Part shown: positions 49,659 to 58,143 of the stretch, one piece after another | Numbering within the stretch: position 1 is the first letter of the stretch | Layout: each line of letters begins with the position of its first letter | Origin: JBJXHC01 sp046160825 | Lineage (GTDB): Bacteria; Bacteroidota; Ignavibacteria; UBA10030; UBA6906 | Direction: 5' to 3' | Length of the DNA stretch: 64,000 bases | Assembly (NCBI GenBank): GCA_046160825.1 | Contig: JBJXHC010000118.1 | Location: 1 to 64,000 of the forward strand | Translations under genes and position numbers: made by a program | Notes under the pieces: generated by a model | The model's database searches: none | Seen by the model: the letters and a program-made list of their open reading frames with translations, nothing else | Told to the model about the DNA's origin: nothing

Positions 49659-51784
49659 TAGGATCAACAATATCTCACTATAGAATACTTGAGAAATTGG
49701 GCGAAGGAGGAATGGGTGTTGTCTATAAGGCACACGACACAAAGCTCGACAGGACCGTTGCAATAAAGTTCCTCTCTCCTCACTTGTCGGCATCCACTGA
49801 AAGCAAGTCCAGATTTCTGCAGGAAGCAAAAGCCACCGCAGCGCTGAACCACCCCAACATCCTCGGCATTTTCGAGATTGATGAGAGCAGCAGCGGCCTT
49901 TTCTTTGCCATGGAGCTTATTGAGGGAAAGACCCTAAAATCTCACATTGCGAGCTTGAAGTCCGCTACCGGTATTCCTCTCGACCAGTCAATTGCCTGGA
50001 CGAAACAAATCGCATCCGGACTCAAGGCTGCTCACGAGAAGAGCATTATTCATCGGGACATCAAACCCGAGAATATCATGCTGACAAATGATGGCAACCT
50101 GAAGATCATGGACTTTGGCATCGCGAAGCTCAAGGGAAGTTCGGGGATGACTCGCACCGGAACCTCAATGGGCACCCTCGCCTATATGTCGCCCGAACAG
50201 GCACAGGGGATCGCCGCGGATCAACGCGCAGACATCTGGGCTCTCGGCGTGGTGTTCTATGAAATGTTGACGGGCGAAGTTCCCTTCAAAGCGGAACACG
50301 AAGCAGGATTGATGTACCTGATCATGAACGAGAATCCACCTGCCCCGAGCGCAATGGACAAGAAGATTCCACGCCAGATTGATCCCGTCGTTATGCAAAT
50401 GATGGAAAAGGATCGCGAGAAGCGATTCTCCACCATGGGGGGGGTTGAAGTCGCACTTGATCAGGCCCGGAAGGATATTGACTCAGCAGTCACGGCACCC
50501 AAGATGAAAGCCATTGTCGTCCTCCCGTTTGGCAACATCAGTCCCGACAAGGAGAGCGATTACTTTGGTGATGGGTTAACCGAGGAGTTGATCGTCAACC
50601 TCTCCAAATTGAAGGAAATCCGGGTGGTGCCTCGCGCAACATCCATGCAGTACCGGGGAACCACCAAAGACGTTAAGACTGTGGGACGCGAACTTGGAAC
50701 GCGCTATATTCTCTCAGGGAACGTCCGGAAGTTTCAGGATAATCTTCGAATCAGCGTGGAGCTCATCGACATTGATACCGAAGAGCAGCTCTGGGCAGAA
50801 ACATTCAAGGGGAAACTTGCCGATGTGTTTGATATCCAGGAACAAGTGTCGAAGCAAATTGTCGACGCTTTGATGGTCAAGCTTTCTCCGACAGAAAAGA
50901 TCGTGCTGACGAAGCGCTCCACCGATGACCCCGAGGCGTTCGATTGCTATCTCCGGGCACGGGACTTCCTCTACCGTCTGACAAAGAACAACGTGCAGTT
51001 CGCCATTCAGCTTTTCCAACGGGCAATTGAGTTGGATAACCGGTACGCTGTGGCGTATGCAGGCTTGGGAGAAGCCTATGCAACGCTGTATAACTACTTT
51101 GAGGCGAACGAAACCCTGCTCGACAAAGCCATCGAAGCAAGCCTTAAAGCGCTGATGTATGATTCGACACTCTCCGAGGCTTACGCAGCTCTCGGGCTTG
51201 CGTATTTCGACCGCAAATCTCTGGATGAAGCTGTAACTGCAACCCGTAAGGCAATCGAGCTTGACCCGAACAACTACATCGCCTACTGGATTCTTGGCCG
51301 CATCTATCATTCTACAGACCGCGATCTCGAAGCGGTGGAGCTCTTTAAGAAAACGATTGCGCTCAACGAGACTTTTTACTCGGCCCATAACGATCTGCTC
51401 ATGATCTATGATCGTTTGGGAGAGAAAGCCAAACACGAAGAGACAATGGCCGCTCTCCTGAAGTTCTTCCCGAGTTATCTCTCGCAACATCCCGATGATG
51501 CGAGAGGACAAATGTACTTTGCAATTCATCTGGCAACTGCAGGAAGAAGCGAGGAAGCAAAGGTCCGGGGAGCAAAAGCACTCGAAACGAATCCAGGCGA
51601 TTCTCTCATGATGTATAACGCAGCGTGTATGTACGCCCGGCTTGGCGATACACGTCTTGCCGCCAAAACATTGAAAGCCGCCGTTGCTGCAGGACAAGAG
51701 GACTTTGAGTGGATTAAGCGCGACTCCGATTTGGATTCAATTCGCAATGAACCCGACTATGTTGAGATGATGAAGGGAAAGTAA
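49655..51784 (+). CDS. Ser/Thr protein kinase with TolB/FlgO-like domain and TPRs (kinase 10)
   Basis: Product of 709 residues, same length and layout as kinase 1: kinase domain about 8-275 (Lys38, HRDIKPENIM, DFGIAKL with Ile in place of Leu, AYMSPEQ), TolB/FlgO-like domain from about 285 (AIVVLPFGNISPDKESDYFG), TPRs to the end. No transmembrane helix, so cytosolic. The C-terminal motif DFEWIKRDSDLDSIRNEPDY is shared with kinase 1 (DYDWIRTDPDFDGIRNEPGY), marking them as duplicates set 35 kb apart. Confidence 0.92.
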   Translation: MIGSTISHYRILEKLGEGGMGVVYKAHDTKLDRTVAIKFLSPHLSASTESKSRFLQEAKATAALNHPNILGIFEIDESSSGLFFAMELIEGKTLKSHIASLKSATGIPLDQSIAWTKQIASGLKAAHEKSIIHRDIKPENIMLTNDGNLKIMDFGIAKLKGSSGMTRTGTSMGTLAYMSPEQAQGIAADQRADIWALGVVFYEMLTGEVPFKAEHEAGLMYLIMNENPPAPSAMDKKIPRQIDPVVMQMMEKDREKRFSTMGGVEVALDQARKDIDSAVTAPKMKAIVVLPFGNISPDKESDYFGDGLTEELIVNLSKLKEIRVVPRATSMQYRGTTKDVKTVGRELGTRYILSGNVRKFQDNLRISVELIDIDTEEQLWAETFKGKLADVFDIQEQVSKQIVDALMVKLSPTEKIVLTKRSTDDPEAFDCYLRARDFLYRLTKNNVQFAIQLFQRAIELDNRYAVAYAGLGEAYATLYNYFEANETLLDKAIEASLKALMYDSTLSEAYAALGLAYFDRKSLDEAVTATRKAIELDPNNYIAYWILGRIYHSTDRDLEAVELFKKTIALNETFYSAHNDLLMIYDRLGEKAKHEETMAALLKFFPSYLSQHPDDARGQMYFAIHLATAGRSEEAKVRGAKALETNPGDSLMMYNAACMYARLGDTRLAAKTLKAAVAAGQEDFEWIKRDSDLDSIRNEPDYVEMMKGK

Positions 51785-51815
51785 CCAGAATTTGTGCATC
51801 GAGTTATGGAATGGT

Positions 51816-51866
51816 GTAAGGGCGAGGTTCCTTCGACTTCGCTCAGGGCAGGTCCCTCGCCCTTAC
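51816..51866. repeat. Long GGCGAGG palindromic repeat upstream of kinase 11
   Basis: Perfect 12-bp arms GTAAGGGCGAGG (51816-51827) and CCTCGCCCTTAC (51855-51866) around a 27-nt centre that contains CCTTCGACTTCGCTCAGGGC. This is the full form of the repeat; the copy within kinase 3 has the same arms without the centre. It lies between kinases 10 and 11 and could act as a terminator or stabilise the 3' end, but that is inference. Confidence 0.75.
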
Positions 51867-51938
51867 GCGTAAGATGCAATCATCTACGCAATCCAAGGCA
51901 GTGAAAAAATGGCAGTGCTTTAAAACTGAGAAAAGACT

Positions 51939-54638
51939 ATGATCGGAACTACAATCTCTCACTACAAGATCCTCGAGAAGCTGGGCGAGGGTGGTATGGG
52001 CGTTGTCTACAAAGCCGAGGATACCACACTCAAACGTACCGTTGCCCTGAAGTTTCTTCCACAGCATGTCAGCGCGAGTGACACGGATAAAGCACGGTTC
52101 CTCCTCGAAGCCCAGGCCGCAGCGGCACTCAACCATCCCAATATCTGCACCATCTATGGCATCGAAGAGAATGACGGACAGACCTTTATCGCAATGGAGT
52201 TTGTCGACGGACAAACTCTCCGGGCAAAGCGAGGAACGTTCAATCTCGCCAAAGCAGTCGACATCGGCATTCAGATTGCCGAAGGACTTGCAGTCGCACA
52301 TGAGAAAGGCATCGTCCACCGGGACATCAAGCCCGAGAACATCATGGTCAGGAAAGACGGCCTCGTACAGATCATGGACTTCGGTCTCGCAAAACTGAGA
52401 GCTTCGAGAGCGAGCAGGTTAACAAAGGAAGGAAGCACCGTCGGCACTGCCGGCTTCATGTCCCCCGAACAGATCCAGGGACAGGAGACCGACCATCGAT
52501 CGGATATTTTTTCGCTCGGGGTTCTGCTCTACGAACTGTTCAGCGGAGAACTCCCCTTCAAGGGTGTGCATGAGAGTGCTCTGCTGTACGAGATCGTCAA
52601 CGTAGACCCTGCGCCCATGAGCGCAACCAAAACGGACATCGATCCCGAACTTGACGGTATCGTGCTTGAATGCCTGCAGAAGGAACCCGACGAGCGATAC
52701 AACTCGGCTAAGGACATCGCCAAGGATCTCAAACGCTTCAAGAGAGAGTCGAGCAGACAGCGGATGAGCCGGACAATGCCTGCCCGTCCTGCATTAGCGG
52801 CTTCCCGGACGAGCAGAGTGGTTGATACTCCGGAACCTGCCGGCGCCGGATTCTCCAGGCGCGAAGTAATTGCGTGGGGTGTTGCCGGACTTCTCCTCGC
52901 CGTGGCAGTCTTCGCACTGATGCGACCATCATCCACTTCCTCTAATGGCCATACGGTCATTCAAGCATCCATTGTGATACCCGAGAGTTTGTATATCCAT
53001 TCATTTGGCGCAGGAATGGGACCACCTGTAATTTCGCCTGATGGCCGGGCATTCGTATTTTGCGGAATAACCCCGGATGGCGGTCAACGGATTTACCTGC
53101 GCTCGCTCAACGAAATGGAGACTCGGCCACTTCCGGGAACCGAGGGTGCCGGCCAACCCTTTTGGTCACCTGACGGAAAATTCGTCGGGTTCTTTGATGA
53201 CGGTAAGATGAAAAAGATCGATCTGGTTGGTGGATCGCCAATATCGATTGCCGATGTTCCAAACCCGAGGGGGGGCACATGGACTCAGGACGGGACCATT
53301 GTCTTTGCTCCGGATTTCCAATCCGGACTCTTCCGGGTATCTTCAGACGGTAACGGAACGACAGAGCTAGTGACATCTTTGGATTCTACGCGTAACGAGG
53401 GATCACATCGCTGGCCATTTTTCCTTCCTGATGGGAAACATGTTCTCTATCTTGCCCGCGCGGCTTCCGAGACCGGCGAAGCGGAGGGCGATGCCGTCTT
53501 TGTTGCTTCGCTTGATGGCAGTATGAAGAAAATGCTTGTCCAATCTTCTTTCAATGCCTCATTCGCCGGTGGATACCTTCTCTTTGCGCGGAGTTCGGTG
53601 CTTCTCGCACAACGGTTCAACCTCGAATCTCTTTCCCTTGAGGGAGATCCGATCAAACTTCAGGAAGGCGTGTTGACAGATGTATCATATAACATGGCTG
53701 TGTTCACGGTTTCGAACACAGGAACTTTGTTGTTTCAAACAGGTCAGGCGGAAGCCGGCGCACGCCCCATGTTTGTTGACCGGGCAGGAAAGACCGTGCG
53801 CCTGATTGATGATCGAAGCGAGCAGGATCAACCGCGGTTCTCTCCTGACGGCACACAAGTTGCATTGTATCTCTATGACACGCGTTCACGAAGAAGTAAT
53901 ATTTGGGTGTACGATCTTCGGACAGGGGGACGAAGACGCCTCACGACCCGATCAGAAGGAGATTTCTTTCCTTGCTGGTCTGCCGACGGCGCCCGCATTT
54001 TCTTTTCGTCAGGTGGCGTGACCGCAAGCGACCTTTATGAAATGCCTGCTGCGCGCAGTGGCAGGGAAACATTGTTCCTCAACATCTCCGATCAGGATCG
54101 TGCAGACGATTGCTCCCCCGACGGGAAGACACTTCTTGTCGGCACGAATGTCCGCTCGTTTGCCAAAGGTGACTTGTGGCTTGTCCCTGCGACCGGCAGC
54201 GGGGGCAAACCGGTAGCATTTCAGCAAACGAAATTCAATGAACACGATGGACGTATTTCCCGGGATGGGAAATGGGTTGCCTTTGTATCAAATGAAAGCG
54301 GCGAGGATGAGGTGTATCTGAAACTCTTCTCCGCTCCGGAATCCGATGCCTGGAAGGTCTCCTCGGGCGGCGGCAATTTTCCTCTCTGGGGCGCAAACGC
54401 CAATGAGTTGATTTATGTGAATGCAAAGGGCGAAGTCGTTGCTGTCATCCTGCGTTTCTCGGGTAATGCGGGCGAGGTCGTCACCGCAAAGACGTTGTTT
54501 GTCATTCCACCATTTACTCTGGGGTATGATATTTCACCGGATGGAAAATCGTTTATCTTCACCCGGAGTCTTGAGATGCAAAAGTTCCCGCCACTTACGC
54601 TCGTTGTGAATTGGGAAGAGTTCTTGAGAAAACAGTGA
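51939..54638 (+). CDS. Ser/Thr protein kinase with TolB-like beta-propeller (kinase 11)
   Basis: Product of 899 residues: kinase domain about 8-275 (Lys38, HRDIKPENIM, DFGLAKL, GFMSPEQ), transmembrane helix about 310-330 (VIAWGVAGLLLAVAVFALM), propeller with ISPDGRAFVF, WSPDGKFVGF and FSPDGTQVAL blades, tail LTLVVNWEEFLRKQ. No leader ORF precedes it; the 154-nt gap upstream holds the long palindrome. Its N-lobe (KAEDTTLKR) is most like truncated kinase 6, so they are probably recent relatives. Confidence 0.92.
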   Translation: MIGTTISHYKILEKLGEGGMGVVYKAEDTTLKRTVALKFLPQHVSASDTDKARFLLEAQAAAALNHPNICTIYGIEENDGQTFIAMEFVDGQTLRAKRGTFNLAKAVDIGIQIAEGLAVAHEKGIVHRDIKPENIMVRKDGLVQIMDFGLAKLRASRASRLTKEGSTVGTAGFMSPEQIQGQETDHRSDIFSLGVLLYELFSGELPFKGVHESALLYEIVNVDPAPMSATKTDIDPELDGIVLECLQKEPDERYNSAKDIAKDLKRFKRESSRQRMSRTMPARPALAASRTSRVVDTPEPAGAGFSRREVIAWGVAGLLLAVAVFALMRPSSTSSNGHTVIQASIVIPESLYIHSFGAGMGPPVISPDGRAFVFCGITPDGGQRIYLRSLNEMETRPLPGTEGAGQPFWSPDGKFVGFFDDGKMKKIDLVGGSPISIADVPNPRGGTWTQDGTIVFAPDFQSGLFRVSSDGNGTTELVTSLDSTRNEGSHRWPFFLPDGKHVLYLARAASETGEAEGDAVFVASLDGSMKKMLVQSSFNASFAGGYLLFARSSVLLAQRFNLESLSLEGDPIKLQEGVLTDVSYNMAVFTVSNTGTLLFQTGQAEAGARPMFVDRAGKTVRLIDDRSEQDQPRFSPDGTQVALYLYDTRSRRSNIWVYDLRTGGRRRLTTRSEGDFFPCWSADGARIFFSSGGVTASDLYEMPAARSGRETLFLNISDQDRADDCSPDGKTLLVGTNVRSFAKGDLWLVPATGSGGKPVAFQQTKFNEHDGRISRDGKWVAFVSNESGEDEVYLKLFSAPESDAWKVSSGGGNFPLWGANANELIYVNAKGEVVAVILRFSGNAGEVVTAKTLFVIPPFTLGYDISPDGKSFIFTRSLEMQKFPPLTLVVNWEEFLRKQ

Positions 54639-54669
54639 ACAGGATTGAGTCAATGAATCAATTGTCGAT

Positions 54670-57057
54670 ATGATCGGCCAGACTATCTCTCACTATAAGA
54701 TCCTGGAAAAGCTGGGTGAGGGTGGAATGGGTATTGTCTACAAGGCCCAGGACACCAAACTCGACCGGATCGTTGCGTTGAAATTCCTTCCTCCACGGTT
54801 GTCCGCTTCCGAGCAAGACAAGTCCCGCTTTATGCAGGAAGCAAAAGCCGCGGCGATGTTGAACCATCCCAATATTTGCACGATTCACGCAATTGAAGAA
54901 TCGGACGGCCAACAGTTTATTGTGATGGAATATGTGGATGGCAACACTTTGCGCGACGTTATAGGTGCGCATCGCGATGCGCACCTACGGGTTGACGACG
55001 CAATCTCCTATGCCATCCAGATCGGCGAAGCGCTTCAGGAGGCCCACAGCAAGGGCATTGTTCACCGCGACATCAAGTCTGAAAACATCATGGTGAACTC
55101 AAAGAAGCAAATCAAAGTGATGGACTTTGGTCTTGCAAGACTCAAAGGCTCGATGAAACTCACTCGCACATCGAGTACACTCGGGACACTTGCGTACATG
55201 GCACCCGAACAGCTTCAAGGCGCCGAAGTGGATGCCCGATCCGATATCTTTGCATTTGGTGTGGTGCTCTTCGAAACGCTCACGGGTAAACTACCGTTTC
55301 GTGGCGAACATGAGGCCGCCATTATGTATTCCATTGTGAATGAAGAATGCGACACCGTTCAGAAACACCGGGACGATGTATCTCCAGAGCTGGACAGAAT
55401 CATACACCGGGCACTGGAGAAAGACCCGAATGATCGGTACCAGCATATTGATGACATGACGAGCGAGCTGCGCAAATTCTTGAAGCAGTCCTCGAGAATT
55501 ACCCGCCCGGTGCCCACCGAGGTAGCACCTCTTATCTCCAAAGAGAGGTACTTAGAATCTAACTCTCCTCTACTGCAAGGCCAGAAACCACCACGTACAT
55601 TGTACTTCGTTCTTGCAGCCGCGGCAATACTCCTCATTGCTTTTGCAGCATACATGTTCTTTCTCCCACGCACCGAAACGATTGATTCCCTTGCCGTACT
55701 CCCCTTTGTCAATGTAGGTGGCGATCCGAACACAGAGTACCTCAGTGATGGTATGACCGAGAGCATTATCAACAGCCTCACCCGAATTCCGGGACTTAGG
55801 GTAATCCCACGCAGCACGGTATTTCGATTCAAGGGCAAGGATAATGATCCGCAGGAAATTGGAACTCAACTGAATGTGCGTGCCGTGCTTATGGGGCGTA
55901 TTGTCCAACGCGACGACAACCTCAACCTTCAACTGGACTTGATTGATGTTGACCGACAGTCGCAGGTCTACGGCAATCAATACCAACACAGGGCGAGCGA
56001 GATTCTTGCAATGCAAGAAGAGATTGTCAGCGATCTTTTGAACCAACTTGGCGTAACATTGAGCAAGCAGTCTCAGCAGACGGTCACGAAGCGGTATACC
56101 GACAATGTTGATGCCTACAAGTTGTATCTCCAGGGTCGCTACTACTGGAACAAACGACGGGCATTGGAGATTCAAAAAGCCATCGAGTGTTTCAATCAGG
56201 CACTGGCTTTGGACGCGAGCTATGCGCTAGCGTACGTTGGTCTGGCTGATTGCTATGCACTTCTGGAACAATATGCTGGCATGCCTGGAAAAGAAACATA
56301 TCCTAAAGCAGTTGCTGCTGCAACTCGTGCGCTTGAGATCGACAATACCCTGGCAGAGGCTCACACTACTCTCGCCTTCGCGAGTTTCGCAATGTGGAAT
56401 TGGGACAAGGGCGAGGAGGAATTCAAACTCTCGATCTCTCTCAATCCAAACTATCCCACAACCTATCATTGGTATTCCATTCTACTCCAGAGTCTCAGCC
56501 GCCACGAGGAAGCATTACGCACAATCAAGCGGGCTCAAGAACTCGACCCTCTCTCTCCTGTCATCGGTATCAATGTTGGACTTGCGTACTACATGGAAGG
56601 ACAGTACGAACGGGCCCTCCAGGAAATGGACGCGGTGTTGGCGATTGACTCTTTATTCGGCCCGGCGTATTCGAGGAAATCCCAGGTCAACGCTAAGCTT
56701 GGAAGACTGAACGAGGCATTTGCCATGGCATCGAAGGCCGTGGAGGTTTCCGGACGTTCATCCGAGGCGGTATCATTCCTCGGTTATTGTTACGGGTTAT
56801 TGGGAAAACGGGATGAGGCGTTGAAGATTGCGAAGGAACTCGAGGAACGTTATGCCATCAAGACATCCACCGGCTACTACGTCGCGAGGGTGTATGTTGG
56901 TCTCGACGACAGAGAGAGTATTTTCAAGTGGCTGAATCTTGATATGGAAAACCATGCCGGAACGATGATATGGCTTAACCAGGATAGGGAATTGGAACCT
57001 TACCGGTCTGACCCCCGGTTCATTGACATTCTTGAAAAAATTGGAATGAAGAAATGA
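54670..57057 (+). CDS. Ser/Thr protein kinase with TolB/FlgO-like domain and TPRs (kinase 12)
   Basis: Product of 795 residues: kinase domain about 8-280 (LGEGGMGIVY, HRDIKSENIM, DFGLARL, AYMAPEQ), transmembrane helix about 310-330 (YFVLAAAAILLIAFAAYMFF), TolB/FlgO-like domain from about 338 (SLAVLPFVNVGGDPNTEYLS), then TPRs (DAYKLYLQGRYYWNKRRALE onward). The layout is nearest to kinase 8. The loop after TLR contains a perfect palindrome coding for IGAHRDAHL. No leader ORF; it starts 31 nt after kinase 11. Confidence 0.92.
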   Translation: MIGQTISHYKILEKLGEGGMGIVYKAQDTKLDRIVALKFLPPRLSASEQDKSRFMQEAKAAAMLNHPNICTIHAIEESDGQQFIVMEYVDGNTLRDVIGAHRDAHLRVDDAISYAIQIGEALQEAHSKGIVHRDIKSENIMVNSKKQIKVMDFGLARLKGSMKLTRTSSTLGTLAYMAPEQLQGAEVDARSDIFAFGVVLFETLTGKLPFRGEHEAAIMYSIVNEECDTVQKHRDDVSPELDRIIHRALEKDPNDRYQHIDDMTSELRKFLKQSSRITRPVPTEVAPLISKERYLESNSPLLQGQKPPRTLYFVLAAAAILLIAFAAYMFFLPRTETIDSLAVLPFVNVGGDPNTEYLSDGMTESIINSLTRIPGLRVIPRSTVFRFKGKDNDPQEIGTQLNVRAVLMGRIVQRDDNLNLQLDLIDVDRQSQVYGNQYQHRASEILAMQEEIVSDLLNQLGVTLSKQSQQTVTKRYTDNVDAYKLYLQGRYYWNKRRALEIQKAIECFNQALALDASYALAYVGLADCYALLEQYAGMPGKETYPKAVAAATRALEIDNTLAEAHTTLAFASFAMWNWDKGEEEFKLSISLNPNYPTTYHWYSILLQSLSRHEEALRTIKRAQELDPLSPVIGINVGLAYYMEGQYERALQEMDAVLAIDSLFGPAYSRKSQVNAKLGRLNEAFAMASKAVEVSGRSSEAVSFLGYCYGLLGKRDEALKIAKELEERYAIKTSTGYYVARVYVGLDDRESIFKWLNLDMENHAGTMIWLNQDRELEPYRSDPRFIDILEKIGMKK
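54962..54987. repeat. Perfect 26-nt palindrome inside kinase 12
   Basis: The 13-nt half TAGGTGCGCATCG (54962-54974) is followed by its exact reverse complement (54975-54987). It codes for the GAHRDAHL region in the loop after TLRD, the site where kinases 2, 3 and 7 hold other palindromes. Its own sequence is unrelated to those. Confidence 0.85.
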
Positions 57058-57072
57058 TGAAGGAGATCAACT

Positions 57073-58143
57073 GTGCAGTCTAACATTGAGCAAGGATATC
57101 TGGTTCTTGTAGACATCTCCGGGTTTACACCCTTCGTTGCCGAAAGCGAACTGGACCATTCACAGGCAATCCTGAGCGAAATCCTGAATCTCATTATTCG
57201 TAATCTCACACCAGCACTGACCATCGCTGAAATTGAAGGAGATGCAGTCTTCGCGTATGTGTCCAGTAAGAACCTTCCTCGCGGCGAAACCCTGCTGGAG
57301 ATTGTTGAGGCAACGTATGTGGCATTTAGAGACAAGCGTGAGTCTTCACGGCGCATGGCAACATGCAGGTGCAAGGCGTGTCAGATGATACCCGGTCTCG
57401 ACCTGAAATTCATCGCGCACTATGGCGAGTATATACAACAGAGCATTGGAGGTAAACAAAAGCCCCTGGGCTCATGCGTCAACTTGATTCACCGATTGCT
57501 GAAGAACAAAGTCAACGAGGCCACAGGATGGCGCGGGTATGCCCTATTCACCGAGCAGAGTTTACAGAGTATGGATGTACACCCGATCAACGTTCATACG
57601 CAGGTCGAAACCTACGAGCATCTCGGAGACGTTTCCACTTACAGTATTAATCTGGATGATCGTTACAAAGAGCTGACTGACGAGCGGCGGGTGTTTCTGC
57701 GGCCGGAGGAGGCGGATGTTGTGATCACCGCGAACTTTCCGGTTTCACCACCCGACCTGTGGGTGTGGCTGAATGATCCCGAGAAGCGAACCAGTTGGAG
57801 AATTGGCTCAGAATGGCATTCAGGAGAGCGGCCGGAGGGGCGTACTGAACGTGGATCGCGCAACCACTGTTCCAACAGTGATGTAGTCGAGCTTATACTC
57901 GACTGGCGTCCATTCAATTACTACACCGTAAATCTCCTCAAGCCGCCGATCAACCTGACTTCGACAACTGTTCTTGAGGCCATTCCCGATGGTACGCGAC
58001 TCATCCATACTTTTCGGTTCAATGGCCGATTGCCGAGATGGGCCTGTCGCCTTCTGTGTAAGCTCGTTATTGGCAGGGGGATGAAGATGGAGCAAAGCCT
58101 GGAGGTATTGGGCTGGCTTCTGGTTGAGAAAGAGAGAGTATGA
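57073..58143 (+). CDS. DUF2652 adenylate-cyclase-like protein with SRPBCC domain
   Basis: Product of 356 residues starting at GTG 57073 after AAGGAG. The N-terminal half (about 5-200) is DUF2652, related to class III nucleotide cyclases: GYLVLVDISGFTPFVAES, AEIEGDAVFAYV, FIAHYGEYIQ, LGSCVNLIHRLLKN. A cysteine cluster (CRCKAC) lies near residue 97. The C-terminal half (about 215-350) resembles the SRPBCC/START-like ligand-binding fold (ITANFPVSPPDLWVWLNDPE). Cyclase activity is not assured. Its TGA overlaps the kinase 13 ATG (ATGA), so the two may act together. Confidence 0.78.
   Translation: MQSNIEQGYLVLVDISGFTPFVAESELDHSQAILSEILNLIIRNLTPALTIAEIEGDAVFAYVSSKNLPRGETLLEIVEATYVAFRDKRESSRRMATCRCKACQMIPGLDLKFIAHYGEYIQQSIGGKQKPLGSCVNLIHRLLKNKVNEATGWRGYALFTEQSLQSMDVHPINVHTQVETYEHLGDVSTYSINLDDRYKELTDERRVFLRPEEADVVITANFPVSPPDLWVWLNDPEKRTSWRIGSEWHSGERPEGRTERGSRNHCSNSDVVELILDWRPFNYYTVNLLKPPINLTSTTVLEAIPDGTRLIHTFRFNGRLPRWACRLLCKLVIGRGMKMEQSLEVLGWLLVEKERV

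Noticed and set aside
50714..51697. Long minus-strand ORF of 327 codons
   Set aside because: Antisense to kinase 10; cysteine-rich, motif-free translation typical of a shadow frame.
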